Assembly: GCF_018614575.1 (NCBI RefSeq)
Contig: NZ_JAGGOJ010000011.1
Location: 496,001-560,000, forward strand
Direction of reading: 5' to 3'
From: Streptomyces sp. ISL-10
Lineage (GTDB): Bacteria; Actinomycetota; Actinomycetes; Streptomycetales; Streptomycetaceae
DNA: 64,000 bases
The notes beneath the pieces were generated by a model that saw only the letters and a list, made by a program, of their open reading frames with translations, made no database searches and was not told the origin of the DNA. The number at the start of each line of letters is the position of its first letter. Within the stretch, counting starts at the first letter, position 1. The translations under genes were made by a program, and so were the position numbers. Of the stretch, positions 36,867-46,526 are shown in pieces.

Positions 36867-37618
36867 CCCTCGCGGTCCGAGTGATCCCCTGCCTGGACGT
36901 CGACGCCGGCCGGGTCGTCAAGGGCGTCAACTTCCAGAACCTGCGCGACGCGGGCGACCCTGTCGAGATGGCCAAGCTGTACGACGCCGAGGGCGCCGAC
37001 GAGCTCACATTCCTCGACATCACCGCCTCGTCCGGGAACCGGGAGACGACATACGACGTGGTGCGCCGCACCGCCGAGCAGGTCTTCATCCCGCTCACCG
37101 TCGGCGGTGGCGTGCGCAGCGCCGAGGACGTCGACAAGCTGCTGCGGGCAGGCGCCGACAAGGTCGGCGTCAACACCGCGGCGATCGCCCGGCCGGAGCT
37201 GATCCGCGAGATCGCCGAGCGGTTCGGCCGCCAGGTGCTGGTGCTCTCGGTCGACGCCCGGCGGACCGCGTCGGGCTCGTTCGAGGTCACGACGCACGGC
37301 GGCCGCAAGGGCACCGGCATCGACGCCGTCGAGTGGGCGCACCGGGCCGCCGAGCTGGGCGCCGGCGAGATCCTGCTCAACTCGATGGACGCCGACGGCA
37401 CCAAGGACGGCTACGACACCGAGATGATCGCGGCCGTGCGCAAGCACGTCACGGTCCCGGTGATCGCCTCCGGCGGCGCCGGCAGGCTGGCCCACTTCCC
37501 GCCGGCCGTCGAGGCGGGCGCGGACGCGGTGCTCGCCGCCTCCGTGTTCCACTTCGGCGATCTGCGGATCTCGCAGGTCAAGGAAACACTGCGGGCGGCG
37601 GGCCACCCGGTGCGCTGA
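36863..37618 (+). CDS. hisF: Imidazole glycerol phosphate synthase, cyclase subunit
   Basis: 251 residues, TIM barrel. It has the [21 protein letters not shown] start with catalytic Asp, and [17 protein letters not shown]. The second catalytic Asp lies in [15 protein letters not shown], and a phosphate-binding loop VIASGGAG follows. It makes IGP and AICAR with HisH. It is the last gene of the hisD-to-hisF run. Confidence 0.97.
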   Translation: MTLAVRVIPCLDVDAGRVVKGVNFQNLRDAGDPVEMAKLYDAEGADELTFLDITASSGNRETTYDVVRRTAEQVFIPLTVGGGVRSAEDVDKLLRAGADKVGVNTAAIARPELIREIAERFGRQVLVLSVDARRTASGSFEVTTHGGRKGTGIDAVEWAHRAAELGAGEILLNSMDADGTKDGYDTEMIAAVRKHVTVPVIASGGAGRLAHFPPAVEAGADAVLAASVFHFGDLRISQVKETLRAAGHPVR

Positions 37619-38221
37619 GGCAGCGGCTCCCTGCTCCCGAGGGCCGCTGCTCGGGTCGGTGTCGACCCGGAGAGCATCGGCCCCGCGGAGCGGGCGGGCG
37701 ACGTGTGCGCCCCGGGTGGACGGGTCCGCTTCCCTCGCCCGCTGCTGCGTGCCGCCCTTCCTGCACCGCACGCGCGGTGGGAACGGCCCCCGCGCACCGA
37801 GCCGCCGCCGTGCACGGACTGCCGGCGGCGGTGCCCGGCGGCGGTGATCGAGGGGCCGTGCGGGAGCCTGCCGCGCCTGGCCCATCCGGCGGGCGCCACG
37901 ACCCCCGTGGTCCGCTGCCCCGGCCCACCCGGCCTGTCACGGCCTGCCCGGCCTGCCCGGCCCACCCGGCCTGTCACGGCCTGCCCGGCCTGTCAGGCGT
38001 GACCTGGCAGGCATCGGGCGCGAGACCGTCGCCGGGGAGGCGCGGCATCTCCGATGGGGGCGATCGACGCAGATGCGTTGCTAGACCGTGATGCGGAAAA
38101 TGTCGCATACCCCTGGGGTACCGACCGGGCGGTATGTCATTCTGCGGACGTCAGGAAGATCCGGGGCACGGCCTGCCCCCGACCGCCGCACCGGAGCCAA
38201 CCGACTCCCCTGGAGGCCGCC
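37619..38221. other. Intergenic region without a supported gene
   Basis: A possible 8-bp terminator stem for hisF (37620-37627 with 37643-37650) comes first, then GC-rich sequence whose frames are unconvincing. A 37-bp tandem repeat occurs at 37921-37994: cggcccacccggcctgtcacggcctgcc-type units starting at 37921 and 37958, then a partial third. The regulatory region of the PucR gene follows. Inverted arms gcatacc (38105-38111) and ggtatgt (38131-38137) surround a palindrome TACCCC-t-GGGGTA (38108-38120). Confidence 0.6.
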
Positions 38222-39742
38222 ATGCCGCACGTCCTGCGTTCGCGCGTCAGAGCCCTGCCCGCGCCCTCCGCCGCACCGCAGCGTTCACGCTCGCTCGTCG
38301 ACGCCGAGGCACTCGCCGCCCTGCACCGGGCCGCGCAGGTCCTCCTCGACGACCTGGCCGGCCTCACCAGCAGCCTGGTGGCGGAGCTGCGCGAGCAGGA
38401 ACCGGCGTACCGCGCGATGATCGATGCCGATGCCTCGGGGGTGTGGCAGGAGGTCCACCTGTCGCTGCGGCACAGCATCGAGTCGATGATCCGGCCACGC
38501 GAGATGCGGGAGGCGGCGCGGCTGATCTCCCGGCGGATCGGCGCATCGCGGGCCGAGCAGGGCATGCCGCTCGACGCGCTGCTGCACGCCTTCCGCCTCG
38601 GCGGCGCCATGGTGTGGCAGGGGCTCGTGGACGAGACCGCGCGCCGTCACCCGGAGGACATGCGGCTGCTCGTGCACGTGGCGGCGGACGTGTGGACCTT
38701 CGTCGACGAGCACTGCCGCCTGGTCGCCGAGGCGTACCACCAGACGGAACGGCAGCTGGCATGGCGGAGGGAGAACAGGGTGCGGCTGATGACCGAGGCA
38801 CTGCTGGAGGGCGCCACCCGCATCACCGACCTCCCCGAGGTCGCCGCGACCCTGGCCCTGCCGGAGGCCGGTCGGTACGCGGTGGTCGCCGTCTCTCCCG
38901 GCGCGCCGGCCGTCCACGCCCCGCCGGCGCTGCCGGCCGGCACCCGCGCCCTGTGGCACGCGTCGGAGGACGGCGAACTGGCGATCGTCCTCCTGGACGC
39001 GGACTCCGACACGGACCGGCATCTGGGCGGGCATGGACACCCGGCCGTGGACGCGAGCGTGTGCACGGACGGGCCCTGGGCCGCGGACGGGCACCCGGAC
39101 ACGGACAGCCCCGCGCGCAGGGACACCCGCCCGGACCCGGACGGGCACCCGGACACGGGCAGCCACCCGCACCCGGACGGGCGCCGGCACATGGACAGGC
39201 GCCTGGGCGCGGAGGCGGAGCACGGCGAACTCGCCCGTCCGGAGCCGCCGCGTCGCACCGGGACGGGCGCGCCCACCACACCCGCCGAGCTGGCCGCGCG
39301 CCTGGACGTGCCGCCCGGCGTCCGGGTCGGCATCAGTCCGGCCGTCACCGGTCTCGCCGCCGTGGGGGAGGCCCGCGGCTACGCGGAGATCGCGCTGCGC
39401 GCCTGTCCGCGTGACGGCGGTGTCGTCCTCCTCGACGAGCACCTGCCCGCCGCGCTCGTCGTCACCTCGCCGAACCTCGGCAGGGCACTGGCCGACCGCG
39501 TACTGGGTCCGCTCGGCGGCATCGACCCCGCCGACCGCCAACTCCTCGTCGAGACCCTCACCGCGTGGTTAAGGTCCGACGGCTCCGCGCAGCGCGCCGC
39601 GAAGCTCCTGTACTGCCACCGCAACACGGTGCTCAACCGGCTGCGGCGCTTCGAGCAGCTCACCGGCCGGTCGCTGTCCCGGCCGTCCGACGCGGTCGAA
39701 GTGTCTCTCGCGCTCACGGCCGCACGCCTGCTGACGACCTGA
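38222..39742 (+). CDS. PucR/CdaR-type transcriptional regulator containing a TTA codon
   Basis: 506 residues. The N-terminal helical region (about 30-175, with SLRHSIESMIRPREMREAARLISRRI) matches the RsbRD-like domain often fused to PucR regulators. A GGDEF-like middle domain is split by a low-complexity Asp/Gly/His/Pro insertion (about 260-340). The C-terminal HTH_30 motif is QRAAKLLYCHRNTVLNRLRRFEQLTG. ATG 38222 has GGAGG just upstream. Codon 450 is TTA (39569-39571), so expression should need the bldA tRNA. Its target genes are unknown; it may control its own promoter. Confidence 0.9.
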   Translation: MPHVLRSRVRALPAPSAAPQRSRSLVDAEALAALHRAAQVLLDDLAGLTSSLVAELREQEPAYRAMIDADASGVWQEVHLSLRHSIESMIRPREMREAARLISRRIGASRAEQGMPLDALLHAFRLGGAMVWQGLVDETARRHPEDMRLLVHVAADVWTFVDEHCRLVAEAYHQTERQLAWRRENRVRLMTEALLEGATRITDLPEVAATLALPEAGRYAVVAVSPGAPAVHAPPALPAGTRALWHASEDGELAIVLLDADSDTDRHLGGHGHPAVDASVCTDGPWAADGHPDTDSPARRDTRPDPDGHPDTGSHPHPDGRRHMDRRLGAEAEHGELARPEPPRRTGTGAPTTPAELAARLDVPPGVRVGISPAVTGLAAVGEARGYAEIALRACPRDGGVVLLDEHLPAALVVTSPNLGRALADRVLGPLGGIDPADRQLLVETLTAWLRSDGSAQRAAKLLYCHRNTVLNRLRRFEQLTGRSLSRPSDAVEVSLALTAARLLTT

Positions 39743-39853
39743 CAGATCCGCCCTGTGCCGGGGCACAGGCCCGCGCCGCTTCCGCCTGTGCTCCGGCACC
39801 GGAGATCCGCGGACCGCTGTACGCGCCGCCGTGGCCCTGGTGGCCTGGGCGTC

Positions 39854-40322
39854 ATGCATTCCCTCGTACCTCTGGCCCTCGCTCCGGGCGGCGAAGGCCC
39901 CTCCCTCGCCCTTGTCGTCTTTCTCGCCTTCGTCGCCGTCTCGCTTCTGCTGTGCAGCCTGGCGGCCGCCGACGAGGACGACCCCGACCACTTCTACGCC
40001 GGCGGGGCGGCCCTCGGCCCGGTCGGCGGCGGGCTGGCCGTCTCCGGTGACTACGTCTCGGCGGCGACGCTGCTCAGCACCACCGGCTCGGTGGCCCTCA
40101 CGGGCAGGACGGCGTCCTCTTCGCGTGCGCGACCGTGGCCTCTCTCGCCCTGGTGATGCTGCTCCTGGCACGTCCACTGCGCCAGGACGGCGTGTACACG
40201 CTGGGCGACTTCGTCTCCGCCCGCCTCGGCGACGCGTCCGTGCGCCGGGCCCTCGGCGTCGCCACCCTGGTCGTCCTCCTCCCGTTGCTGGTGGTCCAAC
40301 TGGCCACCGCCGGGCGCCCGGA
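39854..40322 (+). pseudogene. Decayed N-terminal fragment of a sodium:solute symporter (ActP/SSS family)
   Basis: The first frame reads MHSLVPLALAPGGEG and [40 protein letters not shown], typical of the SSS family start. At about 40105 one base is missing. The other frame continues [43 protein letters not shown], still family-like, to about 40322. Nothing of the remaining ~350 residues follows. A frameshift plus loss of the 3' two-thirds makes it a pseudogene. Confidence 0.85.
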
Positions 40323-40423
40323 GCCGTGCGGTGTATGCCGCGCGGCGGCCGACGGCCACGAGGGGACGATGCGCGGGCCCGGTACCACCCGGACGATCTC
40401 GGCCGCTCGGAACGGAGGGCCGC

Positions 40424-40650
40424 CTCCGCACCTGGCGCCTGCTGGCCCCGTCCGCCAGGGCGGTGTGCGCCGAGGATGTCGCCGAGGCCCTGGCCGTGCT
40501 GCACGCAACCGACCCGGCCACCTGGCGGCCACGGCCCGGATGCGCGCCCCCCCAGATCGCGGACGTCGTGCCTGCCCTCTACGACGACCTCACCCTGGAG
40601 CGCGGGCTCTGCACGCGCTCCAGGGTGCGCACGATGTTCATCGTCCCTGC
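40424..40650 (+). pseudogene. N-terminal fragment of a winged-helix (HTH_42/AlkZ-like) DNA-binding protein
   Basis: One frame reads [35 protein letters not shown] and RVRTMFIVP. It resembles the start of HTH_42 proteins (LHATDPA, ALYxxRTLVR, MRRTMFVV) related to AlkZ-type DNA glycosylases. It has diverged spacing, no start codon with a ribosome site, and nothing of the C-terminal ~300 residues. It abuts the convergent TIGR03085 gene. Confidence 0.65.
40592..40626 (-). terminator. Hairpin downstream of the TIGR03085 gene
   Basis: A perfect 13-bp inverted repeat (40592-40604 with 40614-40626, arm ACCCTGGAGCGCG) has a 9-nt loop. It lies 36 bp beyond the minus-strand stop codon. Confidence 0.7.
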
Positions 40651-40662
40651 CGCCCCCGGACC

Positions 40663-41295
40663 TCAGATCCCCAGCTTCGCCTCACGCGCCCGCGCGATCG
40701 CGTCCTTGTCGCCCTCCAGGTCCACCCGCGACGCGTCCTGGCGTCCGAAGGCGAAGAACGTCAGCTCGCCGGGCTCCCCGGTCACCGTCACCACCGGCGT
40801 CCCGCGGTGCGCCACCGCCGTCTGCCCATTCGGCCTGCGCAGCACCAGGCCCACCGGCGACCTGCGCCCCAGCAGCCGCGCGCCCTTCTCCAGACGCGAC
40901 CACAGGACGTTCTCGAACACCTTGTCCAGATCGCGCGGCGCCCAGTCGGGCTGCGCCCGCCGCACGTCCTCGGCGTGGACGAAGAACTCGATCGTGTTCG
41001 CCGCCTCGTCGACCTGCTTGATGGCGTACGGGGACATCCGCGGCGGTCCCGTACGGATCAGCTGGACCAGCTCCTCGTACGGCTTCGCGGCGAACTCCGC
41101 CTGGATCCGCTCCGCACGGTCCCTGAGCGCCCTGAGCAGAATCCCGCCCGCGGCGTCGGGCCGGTGCTCGCGCATCACCACGTGCGCCGCCAGCTCTCGC
41201 GTCGTCCAGCCGTCGCACAGGGTCGGAGCATCAGGCCCCGCGGCCTCCAACAGATCGGCGAGGAGAAGTCGTTCACGCTTCGCATGGGTCGACAT
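40663..41295 (-). CDS. TIGR03085-type DinB/maleylpyruvate-isomerase-like metal-binding protein
   Basis: 210 residues. The N-terminal four-helix DinB/MDMPI-like domain has [24 protein letters not shown] and a later [14 protein letters not shown]; their His residues are the usual metal ligands. A C-terminal beta-rich SCP2-like part follows. Members are often mycothiol-dependent, but the reaction is unknown here. ATG 41295. Divergent from hisI (117 bp). Confidence 0.82.
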   Translation of the reverse strand: MSTHAKRERLLLADLLEAAGPDAPTLCDGWTTRELAAHVVMREHRPDAAGGILLRALRDRAERIQAEFAAKPYEELVQLIRTGPPRMSPYAIKQVDEAANTIEFFVHAEDVRRAQPDWAPRDLDKVFENVLWSRLEKGARLLGRRSPVGLVLRRPNGQTAVAHRGTPVVTVTGEPGELTFFAFGRQDASRVDLEGDKDAIARAREAKLGI

Positions 41296-41412
41296 GCCCG
41301 CCAGCGTACGGCCGCTCAGCCGGGTCCGCCCAGTGGAGACACCCACCGCCCGGCCGGGTCCGCACAGTGGACGCACCGTCCGGGCCGTCCCCCGGCACGG
41401 CACAATGGGCGC

Positions 41413-41796
41413 ATGACCAGCAGTGTCCCCGCGAGTGCCCTCGATCCCGCCGTCGCCGCCCGCCTCAAGCGCAGCGCCGACGGCCTCCTGCCCGCCATCG
41501 CCCAGCAGTACGACACCGGTGAGGTGCTGATGCTCGGCTGGATGGACGACGAGGCACTGCACCGCACCCTGACCACCGGCCGCTGCACCTACTGGTCCCG
41601 CAGCCGCCAGGAGTACTGGGTCAAGGGTGACACCTCCGGCCATGTGCAGCACGTGAAGTCGGTCGCCCTGGACTGCGACGCCGACACCGTGCTCGTCAAG
41701 GTCGACCAGGTCGGCGCCGCCTGCCACACCGGCGCCCGGACCTGCTTCGACGCCGACGTCCTGTTCGACGCCGATGCCCTGTCGCTCGGCGAGTAG
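41413..41796 (+). CDS. hisI: Phosphoribosyl-AMP cyclohydrolase
   Basis: Third step of histidine synthesis. 127 residues, cyclohydrolase only (no HisE domain). Motifs are [18 protein letters not shown], the metal site [14 protein letters not shown] and the zinc cysteines in [14 protein letters not shown] 41413. It is separated from the main his operon by the regulator and pseudogenes, and is followed after 11 bp by trpE. Confidence 0.96.
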   Translation: MTSSVPASALDPAVAARLKRSADGLLPAIAQQYDTGEVLMLGWMDDEALHRTLTTGRCTYWSRSRQEYWVKGDTSGHVQHVKSVALDCDADTVLVKVDQVGAACHTGARTCFDADVLFDADALSLGE

Positions 41797-41807
41797 GGTC
41801 TGCCGCC

Positions 41808-43304
41808 ATGGATCTCGAGACCTTCCGCAAGCTGGCCGCCGACCGTCGTGTCATCCCCGTCAGCCGCCGCCTGCTGGCGGACGGCGACACGCCGGTCGGG
41901 CTCTACCGCAAGCTCGCCGCCGAGCGCCCCGGCACGTTCCTCCTGGAGTCGGCGGAGAACGGCCGCTCCTGGTCGCGCTACTCGTTCATCGGCGTGCGCT
42001 CCGACGCCACACTGACCGTGCGCGACGGCGAGGCGCACTGGCTCGGGGGCCCGCCCGTCGGCGTCCCCACCAGCGGTGACCCGCTCACCGCCCTGCGCGA
42101 GACTGTCCAGACCCTGCACACTCCGCGTGACCTCGCATCCGCCATGCCCCCCTTCACCGGCGGCATGGTCGGCTACCTCGGGTACGACATCGTCCGCAGG
42201 CTCGAGAAGATCGGCCCCGGCGAACGCGACGACCTGCGGCTGCCCGAGCTCACCATGCTGCTCACCTCGGACCTCGCGGTCATGGACCACTGGGACGGCA
42301 GCGTCCTGCTGATCGCCAACGCGATCAACCACAACTGCCTCGACACCGGGGTCGACGAGGCGTACGCGGACGCCGTCGCCCGCCTCGACGCCATGGAGGC
42401 GGACCTCGCCCGGCCGCTCGTCTCCGCGCCCGCCGCACTGCCGCCCTCGGAGCTGCCCGAGTTCTCCGCGCTGTGGGGAGGCCGGGACTATCAGGACGCC
42501 GTCGAGGACATCAAGGAGCGCATCCGGGCCGGCGAGGCGTTCCAGGTCGTGCCCTCGCAGCGGTTCGAGACGCCGTGCACGGCCGGCGCGCTGGACGTCT
42601 ACCGGGTGCTGCGGGCCACCAACCCCTCGCCGTACATGTACCTCTTCCGCTTCGACGGCTTCGACGTCGTCGGCTCCAGCCCCGAGGCGCTGGTCAAGGT
42701 CGAGGACGGGCAGGCCATGCTCCACCCGATCGCCGGCACCCGCCCGCGCGGTGCCACCCCGCAGGAGGACCACGACCTCGCCGAGGAACTGCTCGCCGAC
42801 CCCAAGGAACGCGCCGAGCACCTGATGCTCGTCGACCTCGGCCGCAACGACCTCGGCCGTGTCTGCGAACCCGGCAGCGTCGAGGTCGTCGACTTCATGT
42901 CGATCGAGCGGTACTCCCACGTCATGCACATCGTCTCCACGGTGACCGGCAGGGTCGCCGAAGGCCGGACCGCCTTCGACGTCCTCACCGCCTGCTTCCC
43001 CGCGGGAACCCTGTCCGGTGCGCCCAAGCCCCGCGCGATGCAGATCATCGACGAGCTGGAGCCTTCGCGGCGCGGACTGTACGGCGGTGCCGTCGGCTAC
43101 CTGGACTTCGCCGGAGACTCCGACACCGCCATCGCCATCAGGACGGCGCTGCTGCGCGACGGCACGGCGTACGTCCAGGCCGGAGCGGGTGTCGTCGCCG
43201 ACTCCGACCCGGTCGCCGAGGACACCGAGTGCCGCAACAAGGCGGCGGCGGTGCTGCGTGCCGTCCACACCGCCAACCGCCTGAACGACGCCGCGGGGCG
43301 GTAA
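41808..43304 (+). CDS. trpE: Anthranilate synthase component I
   Basis: 498 residues. The N-terminal feedback motif is FLLESAE (the LLES tryptophan-binding element). The chorismate-binding catalytic domain has IAGTRPRG, LVDLGRNDLGRVC and TLSGAPKPRAMQIIDELE. It makes anthranilate from chorismate with a glutamine amidotransferase (TrpG), which is not in the window. The 11-bp gap to hisI means the two are co-transcribed. No Trp-rich leader peptide is visible before it. Confidence 0.96.
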   Translation: MDLETFRKLAADRRVIPVSRRLLADGDTPVGLYRKLAAERPGTFLLESAENGRSWSRYSFIGVRSDATLTVRDGEAHWLGGPPVGVPTSGDPLTALRETVQTLHTPRDLASAMPPFTGGMVGYLGYDIVRRLEKIGPGERDDLRLPELTMLLTSDLAVMDHWDGSVLLIANAINHNCLDTGVDEAYADAVARLDAMEADLARPLVSAPAALPPSELPEFSALWGGRDYQDAVEDIKERIRAGEAFQVVPSQRFETPCTAGALDVYRVLRATNPSPYMYLFRFDGFDVVGSSPEALVKVEDGQAMLHPIAGTRPRGATPQEDHDLAEELLADPKERAEHLMLVDLGRNDLGRVCEPGSVEVVDFMSIERYSHVMHIVSTVTGRVAEGRTAFDVLTACFPAGTLSGAPKPRAMQIIDELEPSRRGLYGGAVGYLDFAGDSDTAIAIRTALLRDGTAYVQAGAGVVADSDPVAEDTECRNKAAAVLRAVHTANRLNDAAGR

Positions 43305-43318
43305 GGGATAGTGGACGC

Positions 43319-43960
43319 GTGAGTGCCGTACCCGTACCCCAGTCCCGCGCGGCGGCCCCGCCGGCCGCCACGAGCGGCGGCCGCCGCAGCCTCGCCGCGG
43401 CCCTGCTCCTCGGCGCCGCCGGAGCGACCGTCGTCCTGCTCGCCGCCGGCCGGATCTGGGCCGAGGGGCACGCCTCGGTCGGCGGCGGAACCGTCGCGCT
43501 CGACGCGAAGGGCGGGGACGTCACGGGCGTGCCCACCGCCCTCGCGATCGTCGGCCTCGCCGCGCTCGTCGCCGTCTTCGCCGTGCGCAACGGCGGTCGC
43601 GTCGTCGTCTCCGGGCTGCTGGCCCTCAGCGGCGCGGGTGCGACGCTGGCCGCGCTGCTGGGTGCGTCCGACAGCGCCGCGCTCGACGAGAAGGCGGCGC
43701 GGACCACGGGCGACGCCGGCGCGACGGTCGAGGCGCTCACACACACGGCCTGGCCGTATGTCACCGTCGCCGGCGGGGTGTTGATCCTGCTCGCGGGAGC
43801 CCTGGCCCTGCGGTACGGCAGGCAGTGGCCGACCATGTCCGGCCGCTACGAGCGCGACGGGACGCCCCGTCCCCGCAAGGCGGCCGTGGTGGACCCCGAC
43901 CGGCCCGAGGACCTCTGGAAGGCCCTGGACCGCGGCGAGGACCCGACGCGCGAAGGGTGA
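43319..43960 (+). CDS. Trp-operon-associated membrane protein, TIGR02234 family
   Basis: 213 residues with four membrane helices: one near 22-47, a pair around 72-120, and one near 145-165. A GRIWAEG motif and a WPYVTVAGG segment are typical of the conserved Trp_oprn_chp family found next to actinobacterial trp genes. Its function is unknown. GTG 43319, 14 bp after trpE. Confidence 0.88.
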   Translation: MSAVPVPQSRAAAPPAATSGGRRSLAAALLLGAAGATVVLLAAGRIWAEGHASVGGGTVALDAKGGDVTGVPTALAIVGLAALVAVFAVRNGGRVVVSGLLALSGAGATLAALLGASDSAALDEKAARTTGDAGATVEALTHTAWPYVTVAGGVLILLAGALALRYGRQWPTMSGRYERDGTPRPRKAAVVDPDRPEDLWKALDRGEDPTREG

Positions 43961-44063
43961 CCCCAGCTCATCACGCCTGTTGCCGTACGGGACAATGACA
44001 GCGAGCGTCCGGCTCAGCACGAGCACCAGCTCACGACAGCGCATCAGAAACGAGGAGCAACTC

Positions 44064-44318
44064 ATGGCGGGCAGCAGCCACGGACACACCCCGGCCGCCT
44101 GGACCGGTGTCACCATCTCGTTCATCGGCTTCTGCGTCGCAGGCGTCTTCATGGTGGCGAACAGCCCGGTCGGCTTCTGGGCCGGTTCGGCCCTGATCGT
44201 GATCGGCGCGATCGCGGGCGGCGCCATGAAGATGGCCGGCTTCGGCACGCCGAAGGAGCCGCAGGACGTGGTCGAGGCCCGGGAGCGTGCCGCCGCACGG
44301 GAGAGGGCGACCGCGTGA
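44064..44318 (+). CDS. HGxxPAAW-family small membrane protein
   Basis: 84 residues containing HGHTPAAWTG near the N-terminus, two hydrophobic helices and a charged C-terminal tail. It is conserved near trp genes in Streptomyces, of unknown function. ATG 44064 has GAGGAG upstream. Confidence 0.88.
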   Translation: MAGSSHGHTPAAWTGVTISFIGFCVAGVFMVANSPVGFWAGSALIVIGAIAGGAMKMAGFGTPKEPQDVVEARERAAARERATA

Positions 44319-44403
44319 CGCGGTGACGACCCGACCCACGAGACGGCGCAGCACGGACACGACCGGGCTGCGCCGTTCTGCTGCAACGGTGCAGAATCAC
44401 GCC

Positions 44404-45597
44404 ATGACCGCCATGCCCCGCCCCACGCCCCGCCCTGCCGAGCCGGGGCCGCTGCACGGGGCCGCCGCTGCGTCTGCCCCGCCGCCCGCGGCCGCTGCGC
44501 CGCCGGTCACGCCCGCGGCCCCCGTCGGTCCGACCGCTTCCGACCGGCCCATGCCGCCGCCCGCCCATTCGGCCCCGCGGGGGCCCAAGGGCCAGGAGAT
44601 CGCCACGCCGGTCCGGCGGCCTGCGACGCCGCAGGCGGGCGCTATGTCCGGCTCGCCGCCCGCGGCCGCTGCGCCGCCGGGCACGCCCGCGGCCCCCGTC
44701 GGTCCGACTGCTTCCGACCGGCCCATGCCGCCGCCCGCCCATTCGGCCCCGCGGGGGCCCAAGGGCCAGGAGATCGCCACGCCGGTCCGGCGGCCTGCGA
44801 CGCCGCAGGCGGCCGCTGCGCCGGGCACGCCGCTCCAGGGCGCTGTCGCCGCCACGCGACAGGCGGCCCCAGCGCCGGGCATGCCGCAGAGGAGCGCAGG
44901 TACCCCGGTCGGGAGCGCCGCTGCGCCGGGCGCCCCGCACGCCCATTCGGCCACCCAGGGGCCGGAGGGCCAGGAGATCGCCGCGCCGCCGCAGCCGGCT
45001 GCTGAGCCCGGTACGCCGCGGGCAGCCGCAGCGACCGACACGCCACACACGCCCTCCCCGCCGCGGGCATGCGCAGCCACCGACACGCCACACGCGCCCG
45101 CCACACCGCACAGGGGCGCAGCGCCTGATGGGTCGGCGCGTGGGTGGGCCGTCCGGGACGGGGTGGACGCAGCGGGCGTGGGCGGCGGCGCGCGACACCG
45201 TGGGATCGCGCGGCGGGTCGCCGCGCCCCTCGCGGCGCTCGGTGGCGTCGCCGCCGCCTTCGCCTACGTCGGCACCATCGACCCCAACGAGCCCGGCCAT
45301 TACCCCGTCTGCCCCCTCCTCCGCTTCACCGGCATCTACTGCCCCGGCTGCGGCGGCCTCCGCAGCGCCCACGCCTTCATCCACGGCGATCTGGCCACCG
45401 CCCTCGGAGCCAACGCCGCCGCCGTCGCCGGCTACGCCGTTTTCGCCGTCGTATGGGTCGTGTGGCTGGCTCGCTCCGTACAGAGCCGCCCGCTGCGCAT
45501 CGGTCTCACCCCCGGCTGGTGGTGGGCCGTGGGCAGCGTCCTGCTCGCCTTCAGCGTGGTGCGGAACCTGCCGTTCGGATCCGCGCTCGCCCCATGA
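44404..45597 (+). CDS. DUF2752 membrane protein with Pro/Ala-rich repeat extension
   Basis: 397 residues. The C-terminal ~125 residues are the DUF2752 core: two to three helices and the motif [28 protein letters not shown]. The first ~250 residues are disordered, Pro/Ala/Thr-rich, and include a near-perfect 58-residue duplication (DNA period 174 bp, 44481-44639 and 44655-44813) plus shorter degenerate repeats. Start ATG 44404. The role is unknown; the Cys-rich motif could bind metal. Confidence 0.82.
   Translation: MTAMPRPTPRPAEPGPLHGAAAASAPPPAAAAPPVTPAAPVGPTASDRPMPPPAHSAPRGPKGQEIATPVRRPATPQAGAMSGSPPAAAAPPGTPAAPVGPTASDRPMPPPAHSAPRGPKGQEIATPVRRPATPQAAAAPGTPLQGAVAATRQAAPAPGMPQRSAGTPVGSAAAPGAPHAHSATQGPEGQEIAAPPQPAAEPGTPRAAAATDTPHTPSPPRACAATDTPHAPATPHRGAAPDGSARGWAVRDGVDAAGVGGGARHRGIARRVAAPLAALGGVAAAFAYVGTIDPNEPGHYPVCPLLRFTGIYCPGCGGLRSAHAFIHGDLATALGANAAAVAGYAVFAVVWVVWLARSVQSRPLRIGLTPGWWWAVGSVLLAFSVVRNLPFGSALAP
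44481..44813 (+). repeat. 174-bp tandem duplication within the DUF2752 gene
   Basis: Two ~159-bp copies differ at only a few positions (ggtcac/gggcac, gaccgct/gactgct), start at 44481 and 44655, and stay in frame. The near identity shows a recent duplication. Confidence 0.85.
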
Positions 45598-45709
45598 AGT
45601 CCCAGGTAGTGGGACAGCGGCCGACCGGATGAGCACCCTGGGCGCTCCTGCGGATACCATCGAGTTGGCTGATCCTCAACCATCACCCTCCCGGAAGGGG
45701 GCCGCTCGC

Positions 45710-46519
45710 GTGAGTGTGCTCGACGAGATCATCGAAGGTGTGCGCGCCGACATGGAAGAGCGGCAGGCGCGCGTCAGCCTCGACGAGCTCAAGGAGCGCG
45801 CCGCCAAGGCTCCCGCGGCCAAGGACGGCGTCGCCGCACTGCGCGGTGAGGGCGTCACGGTGATCTGCGAGGTGAAGCGCTCCAGCCCCTCCAAGGGCGC
45901 GCTCGCCGCGATCGCCGACCCGGCGGGGCTCGCCGCCGACTACGAGGCGGGCGGCGCGGCCGTCATCTCCGTGCTCACCGAGCAGCGCCGCTTCGGCGGA
46001 TCGCTCGCCGACCTCGAGGCCGTCCGGGCCAGGGTCGACATCCCGGTGCTGCGCAAGGACTTCATCGTCTCCGCGTACCAGTTGTGGGAGGCGCGCGCGT
46101 ACGGCGCCGACCTGGCGCTTTTGATCGTCGCCGCGCTGGAGCAGGAGGCCCTGGTCTCCCTGATCGAGCGTGCCGAGTCCATCGGCCTCACCCCGCTGGT
46201 CGAGGTGCACGACGAGGACGAGGTCGAGCGCGCCGTGGACGCGGGCGCGAAGATCATCGGTGTCAACGCCCGGGACCTGAAGACGCTCAAGGTCGACCGC
46301 TCCACGTTCGAGCGGGTCGCCCCCGAGATCCCGGCGCACATCGTCAAGGTCGCCGAGTCGGGTGTGCGCGGCCCGCACGACCTGATCGCCTACGCCAACG
46401 CGGGCGCGGACGCCGTGCTCGTCGGCGAGTCCCTCGTCACCGGCCGCGACCCCAAATCGGCGGTCGCCGACCTGGTGGCGGCGGGTGCCCATCCCGCGCT
46501 GCGGCACGGGCGGGGCTGA
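45710..46519 (+). CDS. trpC: Indole-3-glycerol phosphate synthase
   Basis: 269 residues, TIM barrel, monofunctional (no TrpF domain). Catalytic motifs are [32 protein letters not shown] and [10 protein letters not shown], and the phosphate loop is VAESGVRG. The start is GTG at 45710. It is the first gene of trpC-trpM-trpB-trpA. The 112-bp leader shows no clear attenuator. Confidence 0.96.
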   Translation: MSVLDEIIEGVRADMEERQARVSLDELKERAAKAPAAKDGVAALRGEGVTVICEVKRSSPSKGALAAIADPAGLAADYEAGGAAVISVLTEQRRFGGSLADLEAVRARVDIPVLRKDFIVSAYQLWEARAYGADLALLIVAALEQEALVSLIERAESIGLTPLVEVHDEDEVERAVDAGAKIIGVNARDLKTLKVDRSTFERVAPEIPAHIVKVAESGVRGPHDLIAYANAGADAVLVGESLVTGRDPKSAVADLVAAGAHPALRHGRG

Positions 46520-46526
46520 CCACAGC

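Noticed and set aside
37703-38002. 99-codon Cys/Pro/Arg-rich frame after hisF
   Set aside because: It runs through a 37-bp tandem repeat, has no ribosome site and matches no family I recognise.
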